Below, in pieces: positions 43,246 through 52,774 of a DNA stretch of 64,000 nucleotides (the first letter of the stretch is position 1; each line of letters opens with the position of its first letter). Below the pieces are notes generated by a model, which was not told the DNA's origin, made no database searches, and saw nothing but the letters and a program-made list of their open reading frames with translations. This DNA is from Thermoclostridium stercorarium subsp. stercorarium DSM 8532. GTDB lineage: Bacteria; Bacillota; Clostridia; DSM-8532. Where the stretch lies: NCBI RefSeq assembly GCF_000331995.1, contig NC_020134.1:1277465-1341464 (forward strand), read 5' to 3'. A program made the position numbers and the translations under genes.

Positions 43246-46089
43246 GTGACGGTAAATAACAAAAGCCGGTTTCTTAACGAGGATCTGCCATTGGAAGAGA
43301 GAATAAAGGATTTACTGGAAAATCTGACACTGGACGAGAAAATATCGCTGCTTCCGACAAAACAAGCCGCAATACCCAGGCTTGGCATAAAAGAATATAC
43401 AGTCGGCGGGGAAGCGGCTCATGGAGTGGCGTGGCTCGGAAAAGCCACCGTATTTCCTCAGACAATAGGTCTTGCTTCTACATGGGATACGGGATTAATG
43501 GAGGAAATAGGGAATGTAATTGGCGATGAATACAGGGTTTATTATCAGAAAAGTGATGAAAAACACGGGCTGAGCATATGGTTTCCCACCGTTGATATGG
43601 AAAGGGATCCGCGATGGGGAAGGACCGAGGAAGCGTACGGAGAAGATCCGTATTTGACGGCGGCAATGGCAGGAACACTTGTGAAAGCGGTGCAGGGAAA
43701 TCATCCCTTCTACTTAAGGGCGGCCACGACTTTAAAGCACTTTTTTGCCAACAATAACGAAAAAGACAGAACTAAATGTTCCGCAAGCATTAATCCGAGG
43801 AGTATAAGGGAATATTACTGGGAGCCCTTCAGAAGGATTATAACCGAATATGGTGCCAAATGTATTATGACGGCATACAATGAGGTAAACGGGTTGCCAA
43901 TGATTGTAAATCCGTGGGTGAAAAGCGTTGTAAAGGAAAAATGGGGGCTTGAAGGTTTTGTCGTATGCGATGCCGAAGATTTCAGGCAAAACGTAAATGA
44001 CCATAAATTCTGCAGAACCCATGCCGAGACATTTGCACTCGCGTTAAAGAACGGGGTGGACTGTTTCACCGACGAGCCTGAACTGGTTATAAATTCCGCA
44101 AGGGAAGCGCTTGAAAGAGGTTTAATTACCGAAGAGGATATTGACCGGGCAATATCTAATATTTTCAGAATGAGGATCAGGTACGGTCAGTTTGATAAAA
44201 GTGATAAGAATCCATACAAAAATATCCCGGAAAATGTACTTTGCTGTGAGAAACATTGTAAAGTCGCATATAAAGCCGCGCAGAAAGCCATAGTGCTTCT
44301 GAAAAATGAAAATATTCTTCCGCTGAAAAAGGAGAAAATAAAAAAGATAGCCGTTATCGGACCTATGGGTGATGAGCTTTATAATGACTGGTACAGTGGA
44401 ACGTATCCGTATAAGGTTACAATTCTTGACGGCCTGAAAAATAAGCTCCCGAATGCAGAAATCAGCTTTACGGACGGTTCTGATCTCGTTCGGATAAAAT
44501 CGGTGCGCGGTATGAAATATATTGAGCCGGATGATAGCGGGGTACTGCGTGCCTGCGGCGCCGAGCCCTCGGATAAATCGCTGTTCAGTCTTACCGACTG
44601 GGGATGGGGGAGCTTTACTTTGAAAAATATTACGAATAAAAAGTATGTTACCTGCGAAGGCAGGCTTTCGGCGGTGTCAGACAGGGCCTTCGGCTGGTTT
44701 GTCAAGGAATTGTTCAATTTAATTCCGAAAGGCGGCAATGAGTACACAATTAAAACATACAACGGAAACGTTGCCGGATTTTCGGATGAAAGTTCGGGTA
44801 TTATCGTTGAAAAGGATTACCTTAACAGAAGTGAAGATGACATATTCATTCTTGAAACTGTTAAGGACGGCATAAGTATGGCAAAAGCCGTTGCTGCGGA
44901 TGCGGACATAGTATTGGTTACGCTTGGAAACAATCCTGTGATTAACGGCAAGGAGGAAATGGACAGGCCTGAAATATCTTTGGCGCCTCATCAGGAAAAA
45001 TTGCTGAAGGAAGTATATTCGGTGAACAAAAACACCGTCCTGGTATTAATAAGCTCATATCCGGTGGCAATTAACTGGGCGAATGAAAATATACCTGCAA
45101 TAATTTACTCCGCCCATGGCGGGCAGGAAATGGGAAATGCCATTGCAGATGTTCTGTTCGGCGATTATAATCCCGCCGGCCGGTTACCCATGACATGGTA
45201 TAAATCGTCTGAGCAGCTTTCATCGATTATGGATTACGACATAATCAAAACTAAACGGACATATATGTATTTTGACGGGGAGCCTTTGTATCCGTTTGGG
45301 TATGGCCTTTCATATAGCTCGTTCGAATATGGGAACATGAAGCTCAGCGCCGATGTCCTGAAAAAAGGATCGGAATTGAGGATAAGTCTTGATGTGACAA
45401 ATGTAAGCGAAATTGCCGGCGAGGAAGTGGTACAGCTTTATATTTCATTTAGTGAATCAAAGGTTAAAAGGCCGAAGAAACAGCTTAAAGGCTTTAAAAG
45501 GATTTGCCTTAACCCGGGCGAAACCCAAACGGTTGAATTTGAACTTAAACCCGAGGAGTTTTGTTTTTACGACGTAAGCCGGGAAATATACTGCGTTGAA
45601 AAATGCCTGCTTACGATAATGGCCGGCGCCTCATCCGAAGACATACGGCTTCAGAAAACGATTCCGGTGGACGGTGAGGTTATTCCTGAAAGGGATCTGA
45701 CTTTTACAACCTGGGCGGAAAACTGTGATTATTATGAAAACATAGTTTTTGACATGTTTGAAAACGGCAGAAGCTCGGTAAAGGCGCTTGGAAAAGGAAG
45801 CTGGATATCTTTTCACAATGTATTGTTCAAACGGGAAGTGAGCTGTCTAACTGTACAGGCGAGTGCCGCCGCCCCGGGGGCAAATGTTACGGTAAGGATT
45901 GATTCACCGGACGGCGAGGTAATCGGTAAGTTTTTCATACCGAATACCTGTGCCCCGTCAATGCCGGAAGGACGGCTTAGCATGGAATGGGCCCATATAC
46001 AGTGTAATGTTGCCCGGACGTCAGGACATCATGATATATATTTTGTTTTCGACGGCAGCGCCAATATCAGTAATTTTAAATTTACATAA
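43246..46089 (+). CDS. Glycoside hydrolase family 3 with inserted beta domain and C-terminal CBM6-like module
   Basis: The 947-residue enzyme has the GH3 N-terminal barrel (VGGEAAHGV, FPTVDMERDPRWGRTEEAYG, ATLKHFFANNNEKDR). The nucleophile is Asp242 in VVCDAEDF, and the alpha/beta sandwich follows with AIVLLKNENILPL. Residues about 415-540 are an inserted fascin/ricin-like segment (WGSFTLKNITNKKYVTCEGR) not present in classical GH3. A fibronectin III-like domain (about 700-790) and a CBM6-like module (about 800-947) close the protein. No signal peptide, so it probably acts on imported oligosaccharides as a beta-glucosidase or beta-xylosidase. The start is GTG with AGGGGTGA. A -10-like TATAAT lies at 43108-43113. 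The stop is ten bases from the converging oxidoreductase. Confidence 0.9.
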   Translation: MTVNNKSRFLNEDLPLEERIKDLLENLTLDEKISLLPTKQAAIPRLGIKEYTVGGEAAHGVAWLGKATVFPQTIGLASTWDTGLMEEIGNVIGDEYRVYYQKSDEKHGLSIWFPTVDMERDPRWGRTEEAYGEDPYLTAAMAGTLVKAVQGNHPFYLRAATTLKHFFANNNEKDRTKCSASINPRSIREYYWEPFRRIITEYGAKCIMTAYNEVNGLPMIVNPWVKSVVKEKWGLEGFVVCDAEDFRQNVNDHKFCRTHAETFALALKNGVDCFTDEPELVINSAREALERGLITEEDIDRAISNIFRMRIRYGQFDKSDKNPYKNIPENVLCCEKHCKVAYKAAQKAIVLLKNENILPLKKEKIKKIAVIGPMGDELYNDWYSGTYPYKVTILDGLKNKLPNAEISFTDGSDLVRIKSVRGMKYIEPDDSGVLRACGAEPSDKSLFSLTDWGWGSFTLKNITNKKYVTCEGRLSAVSDRAFGWFVKELFNLIPKGGNEYTIKTYNGNVAGFSDESSGIIVEKDYLNRSEDDIFILETVKDGISMAKAVAADADIVLVTLGNNPVINGKEEMDRPEISLAPHQEKLLKEVYSVNKNTVLVLISSYPVAINWANENIPAIIYSAHGGQEMGNAIADVLFGDYNPAGRLPMTWYKSSEQLSSIMDYDIIKTKRTYMYFDGEPLYPFGYGLSYSSFEYGNMKLSADVLKKGSELRISLDVTNVSEIAGEEVVQLYISFSESKVKRPKKQLKGFKRICLNPGETQTVEFELKPEEFCFYDVSREIYCVEKCLLTIMAGASSEDIRLQKTIPVDGEVIPERDLTFTTWAENCDYYENIVFDMFENGRSSVKALGKGSWISFHNVLFKREVSCLTVQASAAAPGANVTVRIDSPDGEVIGKFFIPNTCAPSMPEGRLSMEWAHIQCNVARTSGHHDIYFVFDGSANISNFKFT

Positions 46090-46098
46090 AGACAAATG

Positions 46099-47127
46099 TC
46101 AGTCGAAGCTGAAATTAACCGGATGGCTGATACGTATTACCTCCCTTTTGTCTGCGGACTCCTGTGCACGGATTGCGGTATAAGCATTTAAAAACGTTTC
46201 ACGCATGCTGAATATTCCGGAAATGCGGCCTTCAATGGTATGGACGAAATCCTCGAATATCATTGGAGGCTGTAATTGTTTTATCGGCGTAAAGCCGTTG
46301 TTTGAAGCATTTATTAACCGTACCTCATGTTCTCCGTCACGGCGGGCTGCTTCAATAATTCCTTCGGTGCCTACCACTCTCAGCCTGTCGTCGTCATGGG
46401 AATGAGCATTCGCGGGGCGGTAGTAGTCGGTGGAAATTGTTGCAAGAATGTTGTCTTCCAATTCCAAAGTTGACGTTGCTATGATTTCCATTTCACCGTT
46501 GCCGAAATTGTCAGCAGAAGACTGGGTTGAATACACCGAAAGGCATTCCTTTCCCGTGACCATGCGAATCATGTCTATGGCATGGATTGAAACCCATAAA
46601 ATTGTGCCGCCGTAGGTTTCCCTTTTTTTAAAAAAATCAGGCCTCGTCCCAAGGCGGTAGGATTTCTGACAGTTTACCATTCTTACCTTTCCAATGGCGC
46701 CGTTCAGTATTAACTGCCTGACGGTGTAAAAATGCAGTTCATAACGCGTTGTATGCATTGCCCAAAGGTGCTTGCCCGTTTCCCTGACTGTTTTGTACAG
46801 ATCAAAAAGGTCAGAAAGATTTGTGGCAATGGGTTTGTCGGCATAAACATGTATCCCCGCCAGGAGGGCTTTCGTTTCAACGGGATACCGTTCGGCAAAG
46901 CGGTTGTCCACAACAAGAATATCGGGTTTTTCCGCATCGAGCATTTCATCAAGGCACGAATACTGAAGAAGGGTGATGCCGAGTTTTTTCGCCGTAGTAT
47001 GAAGCTTGTTCAGGTTTTCTCCCGGATAACTCGGACAGCAGGCGGTGTACTGAACCCCGGGGAGTTTGTTCCTTGCAGCCAGTGCTGTTGTGGCGTGGCC
47101 TGTATTTCCGTAAAAACATACTTTCAT
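46099..47127 (-). CDS. Gfo/Idh/MocA-family oxidoreductase
   Basis: The 342-residue dehydrogenase has an N-terminal Rossmann domain with a slightly atypical GNTGHATTAL, then HVYADKPIATNLSDL with the family Lys (EKP-type ADKP). The catalytic region reads LWVSIHAIDMIRMVTG with its conserved His. The family oxidises or reduces sugars and cyclitols with NAD(P). GGGGGAAATTTC precedes the ATG. Its place between GH3 and GH31 genes suggests a role in glycoside-derived sugar metabolism, but the substrate is unknown. Confidence 0.88.
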   Translation of the reverse strand: MKVCFYGNTGHATTALAARNKLPGVQYTACCPSYPGENLNKLHTTAKKLGITLLQYSCLDEMLDAEKPDILVVDNRFAERYPVETKALLAGIHVYADKPIATNLSDLFDLYKTVRETGKHLWAMHTTRYELHFYTVRQLILNGAIGKVRMVNCQKSYRLGTRPDFFKKRETYGGTILWVSIHAIDMIRMVTGKECLSVYSTQSSADNFGNGEMEIIATSTLELEDNILATISTDYYRPANAHSHDDDRLRVVGTEGIIEAARRDGEHEVRLINASNNGFTPIKQLQPPMIFEDFVHTIEGRISGIFSMRETFLNAYTAIRAQESADKREVIRISHPVNFSFD

Positions 47128-47208
47128 GAAATTTCCCCCATATTTACAGTTTAATCTTAGTAAAATGATATCCTTAAATGCGTTCTTTTGTCCATGGATA
47201 TTAGAATA

Positions 47209-47976
47209 TTATTTGTTCAATTCAGCAACTATCTTTTGCGGTTTAACTGTCATTTCCGCCCATGCCGGAACAAAACCGCTTTTTACGGCGGTTCGCGCCG
47301 ATCTGATGTTTGACCATGCGGAACAATAAAGCGGAACTTTACCGCGAGCCAATATTTCGAGCGCCAGTCTGCTGGTAAGCGCTGAAGCAATTCCCTTCCT
47401 CCGGTAATCGGGCAGCACATCCACACCAATCTGCCACATCATGTCGCAATCGGCGGAACATCCGGCAAGACCGATGAGTTTGTCCCCGTCAAAAGCTCCA
47501 ATCCCAAGAATGTCCAGTTCTTTACGGTCTTTACATAACGCATTGCTCCATTCAGGCCTGTATAAATTCACAAAGTCGGGCTGTTCCAGTATTCTGAGTT
47601 CGTAATTGCATGGAAGTGGGATTAATTTATTAACGTCAGGCAGGTAATATTCGGCCATTAGGCAGACTTTCTGACCTTTTTCAGCCAACCGCTCATCCAG
47701 CCAATGAAGGTTTGGCGTCTCAAAACAATGGTAGAATTCAAATTTGCTGATATATTCGGTTACAATGTCGTGAAATTCGTCTTTTACGGAAGCCACTATA
47801 TTGTTTCCGTATGACACAAAAATGCATGATATGGGTTCTTTGTAATATTTTTTGGCCGACTGACCTAATTTGTGTTTGACAACTACGTTGCAGTCTTTTA
47901 AAAAATCCCCGGCGTTGCAGTTGATATCCAGGGCTGACTGTTCCATGGCAATCTGAAATATTTCTTTGTTCGTCAT
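47209..47976 (-). CDS. GNAT-family N-acetyltransferase
   Basis: The C-terminal half carries the acetyl-CoA motif VDVLPDYRRKGIASALTSRL and the following GKVPLYCSAWSNIRSARTAV with FVPAWAEM. The N-terminal ~110 residues form a domain seen in larger two-part GNAT proteins. AGAGGT precedes the ATG at 47976. The acceptor substrate is unknown. It is 81 bases upstream of the oxidoreductase gene and on the same strand. Confidence 0.86.
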   Translation of the reverse strand: MTNKEIFQIAMEQSALDINCNAGDFLKDCNVVVKHKLGQSAKKYYKEPISCIFVSYGNNIVASVKDEFHDIVTEYISKFEFYHCFETPNLHWLDERLAEKGQKVCLMAEYYLPDVNKLIPLPCNYELRILEQPDFVNLYRPEWSNALCKDRKELDILGIGAFDGDKLIGLAGCSADCDMMWQIGVDVLPDYRRKGIASALTSRLALEILARGKVPLYCSAWSNIRSARTAVKSGFVPAWAEMTVKPQKIVAELNK

Positions 47977-48347
47977 ATTTTTTACCTCTGTTTTTCAGGT
48001 TTTAATTCAATACCGGCATAAGTTCCATACCGGTAAGCCTTTTTGCAGCACTGAAAAACTGAAAATTGTTATGGGTATACAGGGATATGTATATTTTAAC
48101 AGGAATACGCAACAAATTACAGCTGTCTGAATGAGATTTGCCTATCCTTTGTCATCGCACTGATATCGGCAATGTGAGTGCCCATACATTGCCATTTACG
48201 CATGAATGGTTATTCATGATAAACATAAACCGGCATGTCCAGACCGTCTTTCCTTAACAGCGGTAAAAACAAGGGCTGAAACTTTTTACCTGTGGACTGA
48301 AAATCGTGACAGTGATTAAAGTAACGGCACTGCAGGAGCCGGAGTGT
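47977..48347. other. Intergenic stretch, no gene seen
   Basis: No supported frame, RNA fold or repeat was found between the GNAT gene and the end of the GH31 gene. The promoter of the GNAT gene should lie in its left part. Confidence 0.45.
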
Positions 48348-50681
48348 TCAGAACCGTTCATTAACCGTTATGGAGAATTCTCCGAAGTTGCCTGCCGGTT
48401 CAATAATGACGCCAAATTTATCCGGTAACACGTCGAACTGGTCTGTTTTTTGTATATCAAATATGTTCCGAAGGAGTATTCTCCATGGCTTGCCGTTTCC
48501 TTTTGCGTTTACCACAAGAGTGTTGCCTTTTCTCGTTACCTTGAGTGTAAGTTCGGTTATGCCGTATTGATTGTATACCAGTGATTCGGCGCTGTGTCCG
48601 TCCTGAAGCTCAAACAGATGGAAAGTAACGTTTTCCGCGTAATCGTAATCGGGCCTGTTTTCGTTACTGCCGACTGCAATCAGACTGTCAGGCCGTACAA
48701 GAAGCGGAAGGCTGAAATAACCGTGAACCTCTTTGAGCCATTTTCCGCCCTGAATTTTTTCATTGCTGAGAAAATTGGTCCAGGTTCCTTCCGGTACATA
48801 ATAATTCACCGATCCATCTTCCGAAAAAACCGGTGCCACAAGAATCCTTTCGCCCAGCATATATTGCCTGTCAAGATAGTCGCATGCTGGATCATCCGTG
48901 AATTCAAGGACCATCGGCCGCATTACCGGTATACCGTTCGTTGACGCTTCGTATGCGGCGGCGAATATATATGGCATAAGTTTGTATTTCAGTTTTGTGA
49001 AAAAGCTTAAGACTTCTGAAGCCTCTTCGTCAAAAAGCCATGGTACCCGATAGGATTCACTTCCGTGCAGCCGGCTATGAGTGGATAAAAGCCCAAAAGC
49101 CACCCAGCGCTTATATAAATCAGGAGTTGCGGTATTTTCAAATCCGCCTATGTCATGGCTCCAGAAAGCAAACCCTGAAGCGCACAGGGAAAGCCCGCCG
49201 CGAAGTGATTCTGCCATTGACGGGTAGTCTGCGGTGCAGTCGCCTCCCCAGTGAACCGGGAATTTCTGTGAGCCAGCGGTGGCTGAGCGTGCAAATACGA
49301 CGGCTTCTCTGTCACCCCGTTCGCGTTTTAACAGATCAAAAACAGTTTTATTGTACAGATAAGTGTAGTAATTATGCATTTTTTCAGGATCGGAACCATC
49401 GTAATACACTACATCGGTGGGAATCCTTTCGCCAAAGTCGGTTTTAAAACAGTCTACTCCCATGTCAAGAAGTGCTTTGAGCTTTTCCTGATACCATTTG
49501 CACGCATCGGGATTGGTAAAGTCAATAAGTGCCATGCCTGCCTGCCACATATCCCATTGCCAGACATCGCCGTTTTTGTTTTTCAGCAGATACCCCTTTT
49601 CCATTCCTTCATCGAAAAGGTAAGATTTCTGAGCAATATACGGGTTAATCCATACGCATATTTTAAGTCCTTTTGCCTTTAGTTTCTGAAGCATGCTCTC
49701 GGGATCAGGAAACACATCTTTGTCCCAGGTGAAGTCGCACCATTGAAATTCCTTCATCCAGAAACAGTCAAAGTGAAAAACACTGACCGGAATGTCCCGT
49801 TCAAACATTCCGTTTATAAAGCCTAATACCGTTTTTTCATCATAATCTGTCGTAAAGGAGGTGGAAAGCCATAAACCAAATGACCACGCAGGCGGAAGGT
49901 GAGGTCTTCCTGTTAAGGCTGTATAATTCTTAAGTACGTCTTTTAATGTTTCACCGCCGATAATAAAGTACTCAAGATATTCCCCCGGAACGCTGAACTG
50001 GACTTTGGTCACAACCTCGGAGCCTATTTCATACGAAACCCGTTCGGGATGATTTACAAAAACGCCGTACCCCCTGTTTGTTATATAAAACGGGATATTT
50101 TTATATGCCTGCTCGCTGCTTGTACCGCCGTCCTCATTCCATATATCCACAGTCTGCCCGTTTTTAACGAAATGGGTAAATCTTTCGCCAAGACCATATA
50201 CACATTCCCCGATGCCGAGATTTAACTGTTCACGGACGTAAGTTAAGCCTTCCGAAGTCTTGATATAGCCTGCGCTTCTGCCGGAGCTCCCTGTTAAATA
50301 CCTGTCGCCATAAAAGAAATCCGCGCGCCATTGGGTTCCTTTTTTGACTTTTACCGATAGTTTGCCGCTGGTGAGAATTGCTTCGTCATTTGCAATTTTC
50401 ACGTCGACGGGGGTGTCTGGCTGTTTTCTGAGCTCGAATTCCGGTCCCTTTGTTTTTTTACCCTTATGGTGATAAATTTTTACACCGATGATGTCAGGCA
50501 ATGGAGAAGAGTATTCAACTGTAATCACCGGCAGGTTAAGAGTGTCTCCGCGGTGGCGGATTACTTTTGTGGCTGCATAGACAGTGAGTTTGTTATCGGA
50601 AAATTTAATATCCCGTATATCGACCGGAGTGAAAAGTGAAATCCCGTCTTTTAACTTCCAGTAACCATCACTGAATTTCAA
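48348..50681 (-). CDS. yicI: Alpha-xylosidase, glycoside hydrolase family 31 (YicI-type)
   Basis: The 777-residue enzyme closely follows YicI. The nucleophile is Asp415 in FKTDFGERIP and the acid/base is Asp481 in HWGGDCTADYPSMAESLRGG, with FWSHDIGGFENTA after it. An N-terminal beta sandwich (about 1-240) with LGIGECVYGLGERFT and two C-terminal beta domains complete it. It releases alpha-linked xylose from xyloglucan oligosaccharides in the cytosol; there is no signal peptide. The start is TTG with AGGAGGTG eight bases upstream. A divergent AraC-type regulator gene suggests induction by its substrate. The motifs agree with alpha-xylosidase better than with alpha-glucosidase. Confidence 0.94.
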   Translation of the reverse strand: MKFSDGYWKLKDGISLFTPVDIRDIKFSDNKLTVYAATKVIRHRGDTLNLPVITVEYSSPLPDIIGVKIYHHKGKKTKGPEFELRKQPDTPVDVKIANDEAILTSGKLSVKVKKGTQWRADFFYGDRYLTGSSGRSAGYIKTSEGLTYVREQLNLGIGECVYGLGERFTHFVKNGQTVDIWNEDGGTSSEQAYKNIPFYITNRGYGVFVNHPERVSYEIGSEVVTKVQFSVPGEYLEYFIIGGETLKDVLKNYTALTGRPHLPPAWSFGLWLSTSFTTDYDEKTVLGFINGMFERDIPVSVFHFDCFWMKEFQWCDFTWDKDVFPDPESMLQKLKAKGLKICVWINPYIAQKSYLFDEGMEKGYLLKNKNGDVWQWDMWQAGMALIDFTNPDACKWYQEKLKALLDMGVDCFKTDFGERIPTDVVYYDGSDPEKMHNYYTYLYNKTVFDLLKRERGDREAVVFARSATAGSQKFPVHWGGDCTADYPSMAESLRGGLSLCASGFAFWSHDIGGFENTATPDLYKRWVAFGLLSTHSRLHGSESYRVPWLFDEEASEVLSFFTKLKYKLMPYIFAAAYEASTNGIPVMRPMVLEFTDDPACDYLDRQYMLGERILVAPVFSEDGSVNYYVPEGTWTNFLSNEKIQGGKWLKEVHGYFSLPLLVRPDSLIAVGSNENRPDYDYAENVTFHLFELQDGHSAESLVYNQYGITELTLKVTRKGNTLVVNAKGNGKPWRILLRNIFDIQKTDQFDVLPDKFGVIIEPAGNFGEFSITVNERF

Positions 50682-50758
50682 GGTTTACACCTCCTGACAC
50701 TTATAATAAAACGGTGGTTTATATATAAATTCCATTCTGCCGATAAATACAATAAAAT

Positions 50759-50824
50759 TATATTGATATTTTGCAATGATGATCTTGCGATATATTTATT
50801 GTTTATACAAATATATTGATATTT
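50759..50824. promoter_or_regulatory. Direct repeat pair in the GH31/AraC divergent promoter region
   Basis: TATATTGATATTT occurs at 50759-50771 and again at 50812-50824, 53 bases apart (about five helical turns). Both lie in the gap between the divergent genes, suitable for an AraC-family regulator. No binding is shown. Confidence 0.45.
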
Positions 50825-50837
50825 CAGGTGGTCGGCG

Positions 50838-51704
50838 GTGGATTTTAATTTATTGAAAGAAAACAGGCAACACGGAGATTTTACTTTCCCGATAGGCTTT
50901 TATACGATGGTTTACCACGATCCTTCCGGGATGCTGGACTTGCACTGGCACGATGAACTGGAATTTCTCCTTATGACTGCAGGAACGGCTACTTTCAGGG
51001 TAGGGGACAATCAAATCATGGTGAAGGAAGGGCAGGCGCTGTTCATTAAAAGCGGTGAAATTCACAGCGCATTTTCGGACGGCGGAGTATGGGGCTTTTC
51101 AGCAATTGTGTTCCACCCGAACTTACTAAACAGCAATCCCTATGATAAAATACAAAATGATTATGTTAACCCGATAAAAAACAGGCAGTATGTTTTTACC
51201 ACGCTAATAGCGGGCGAGGAACTGTGGGAGAGGGAATTGATAGACCATCTGAAAAAAATCATTGAGATTGCAGGGAAAAAAGAGTATACTTATGAGTTGT
51301 TAATAAAAGCGCACCTGTATTCGATATTTTCGTTACTTTTGAGAAATGCGAAGACTGAAACTGAACGCGATTTAAAGTATAAATGTGACAGGCTGAAGAA
51401 CGTAATACAATATATTCAGACAAACTACAACAGGCATATACATTTAAGCGAGCTTTCACGGATGGCCAATATGAGTGAAGGCCATTTTTGCAGATATTTT
51501 AAGAAAATTGTTGCAAAAACGCCGATTGAATATTTAAATTATATAAGGGTTATTAAAGCCTGTGATCTGTTGAGAAATACCGACAGAAAAATACTTGATG
51601 TAGCGATGGAAGTAGGATTTAATAACTTCAGTTATTTCATAGACAGGTTTAAAAAATACATGAAAATAACCCCGGCGGAATACCGTAAGAAATATCGTTT
51701 TTGA
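50838..51704 (+). CDS. AraC-family transcriptional regulator
   Basis: An N-terminal cupin-type sensing domain (about residues 15-110; DLHWHDELEFLLMTAGTATF, EGQALFIKSGEIHSAFS) is joined to the C-terminal double helix-turn-helix (about 190-288; HLSELSRMANMSEGHFCRYF and GFNNFSYFIDRFKKYMKITP). The start is GTG preceded by AGGTGGTCGGC. It is divergent from the alpha-xylosidase gene, so that gene and perhaps the GH3 cluster are likely targets. The inducer is presumably a sugar. Confidence 0.92.
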   Translation: MDFNLLKENRQHGDFTFPIGFYTMVYHDPSGMLDLHWHDELEFLLMTAGTATFRVGDNQIMVKEGQALFIKSGEIHSAFSDGGVWGFSAIVFHPNLLNSNPYDKIQNDYVNPIKNRQYVFTTLIAGEELWERELIDHLKKIIEIAGKKEYTYELLIKAHLYSIFSLLLRNAKTETERDLKYKCDRLKNVIQYIQTNYNRHIHLSELSRMANMSEGHFCRYFKKIVAKTPIEYLNYIRVIKACDLLRNTDRKILDVAMEVGFNNFSYFIDRFKKYMKITPAEYRKKYRF

Positions 51705-51739
51705 TTACAGAAAACGCAGTGAAAAAAGGGGAAAAAAGA

Positions 51740-52150
51740 ATGAGAATAGCAGTTATAGATGCCCAGGGCGGAGGTCTGGGCAAAGTAATTGTTGAAAGGA
51801 TAAAACAAAGGATGCCGCAGGCAGAAATTCTTGGTTTGGGAACAAACGTAATTGCAACTAATGCGATGCTTAAAGCCGGCGCAGACAGGGCCGCGACCGG
51901 AGAGAACGCCATCGTTTTTAATATCAGGAACGTAGATGTTATAATCGGCGGGATAGGTATTATTGCCGCAAACGGGATGATGGGGGAGATAACTCCGAAA
52001 ATTGCGGAGGCAGTGTCTTCTTCCGAGGCGGTTAAGGTCTTAATACCTATAGGAAAATGCAATATAATTATACCCGGATCCGAGAATTATACAACTAATG
52101 AACTTATTGACAAGGCCATCTGGCATATAACGCAATGCCTGCCCGAATAA
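51740..52150 (+). CDS. DUF3842 family protein
   Basis: The 136-residue protein starts MRIAVIDAQGGGLGKVIVER and has a Rossmann-like alternation with GLGTNVIATNAMLKAGADRA and VDVIIGGIGIIAANGMMGEI. This matches DUF3842, a clostridial family of unknown role. The start at 51740 has GGGGAAAAAAGA. It precedes nadD by ten bases, so it is probably cotranscribed. Confidence 0.85.
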   Translation: MRIAVIDAQGGGLGKVIVERIKQRMPQAEILGLGTNVIATNAMLKAGADRAATGENAIVFNIRNVDVIIGGIGIIAANGMMGEITPKIAEAVSSSEAVKVLIPIGKCNIIIPGSENYTTNELIDKAIWHITQCLPE

Positions 52151-52160
52151 CAGAAAGGTA

Positions 52161-52772
52161 GTGAACGGATTGCTTGGTATTTTCGGCGGGTCTTTCAACC
52201 CTATCCATAGCGGACATTTGATTTTGGCAGAATTTATACGTGAAGAATTCAAACTGGACAGGATTATTTTTATACCTACCGGTAATCCACCTCATAAAAA
52301 AGTTGGTGACCTGGAACGGGCGCAGTACCGGTATGATATGGTAAAACTCGCAATTGAGGATAATCCTTTTTTTGATATATCGGATATTGAACTGAAGCGG
52401 GAAGGGTTTTCCTATACTTCGGATACGTTGAAAAAAATGAAAGAAATATATCCCGACGAGGAATTGTTTTTTATCTGCGGAGGGGATTCAATCATACAGT
52501 TCCCGACATGGCATGAAATAGGAACAATATTTGAACTGGCCAGTATCATAGTGGCTGAAAGGCCCAATGTATTAAAGGAAAAGCTTGAAAATATGATAAA
52601 TGAATTCAGGGAAAAATACGGTGCCAGAATTCTCTGTTCCAGTGCCCCGCATATTGGAATTTCCGCGTCGGAAATACGAAAAAGGTTGAAACAGGGGCTT
52701 TCGGTGCGGTACATGGTGCCCCGGGCGGTATATGAATATATAGAGAAAAACAATTTGTATCGGGGAGTATAA
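52161..52772 (+). CDS. nadD: Nicotinate-nucleotide adenylyltransferase
   Basis: This joins nicotinate mononucleotide and ATP to make deamido-NAD. Motifs are the nucleotidyltransferase GIFGGSFNPIHSGHL (HxGH), FIPTGNPPHKK, FFICGGDSIIQFPTW and the ISASEIRKRL near the end. The start may be TTG at 52170 (MLGIFGG), which fits both the family N-terminus and the AAAGG spacing better than GTG at 52161. The length of about 200 residues is normal. yqeK follows two bases after the stop, the usual Firmicutes order. Confidence 0.95.
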   Translation: MNGLLGIFGGSFNPIHSGHLILAEFIREEFKLDRIIFIPTGNPPHKKVGDLERAQYRYDMVKLAIEDNPFFDISDIELKREGFSYTSDTLKKMKEIYPDEELFFICGGDSIIQFPTWHEIGTIFELASIIVAERPNVLKEKLENMINEFREKYGARILCSSAPHIGISASEIRKRLKQGLSVRYMVPRAVYEYIEKNNLYRGV

Positions 52773-52774
52773 CC

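Noticed and set aside
47977-48347. Possible small gene or RNA in the gap after the alpha-xylosidase gene
   Set aside because: Only short frames without ribosome sites and no stable hairpin with a T-run were found.
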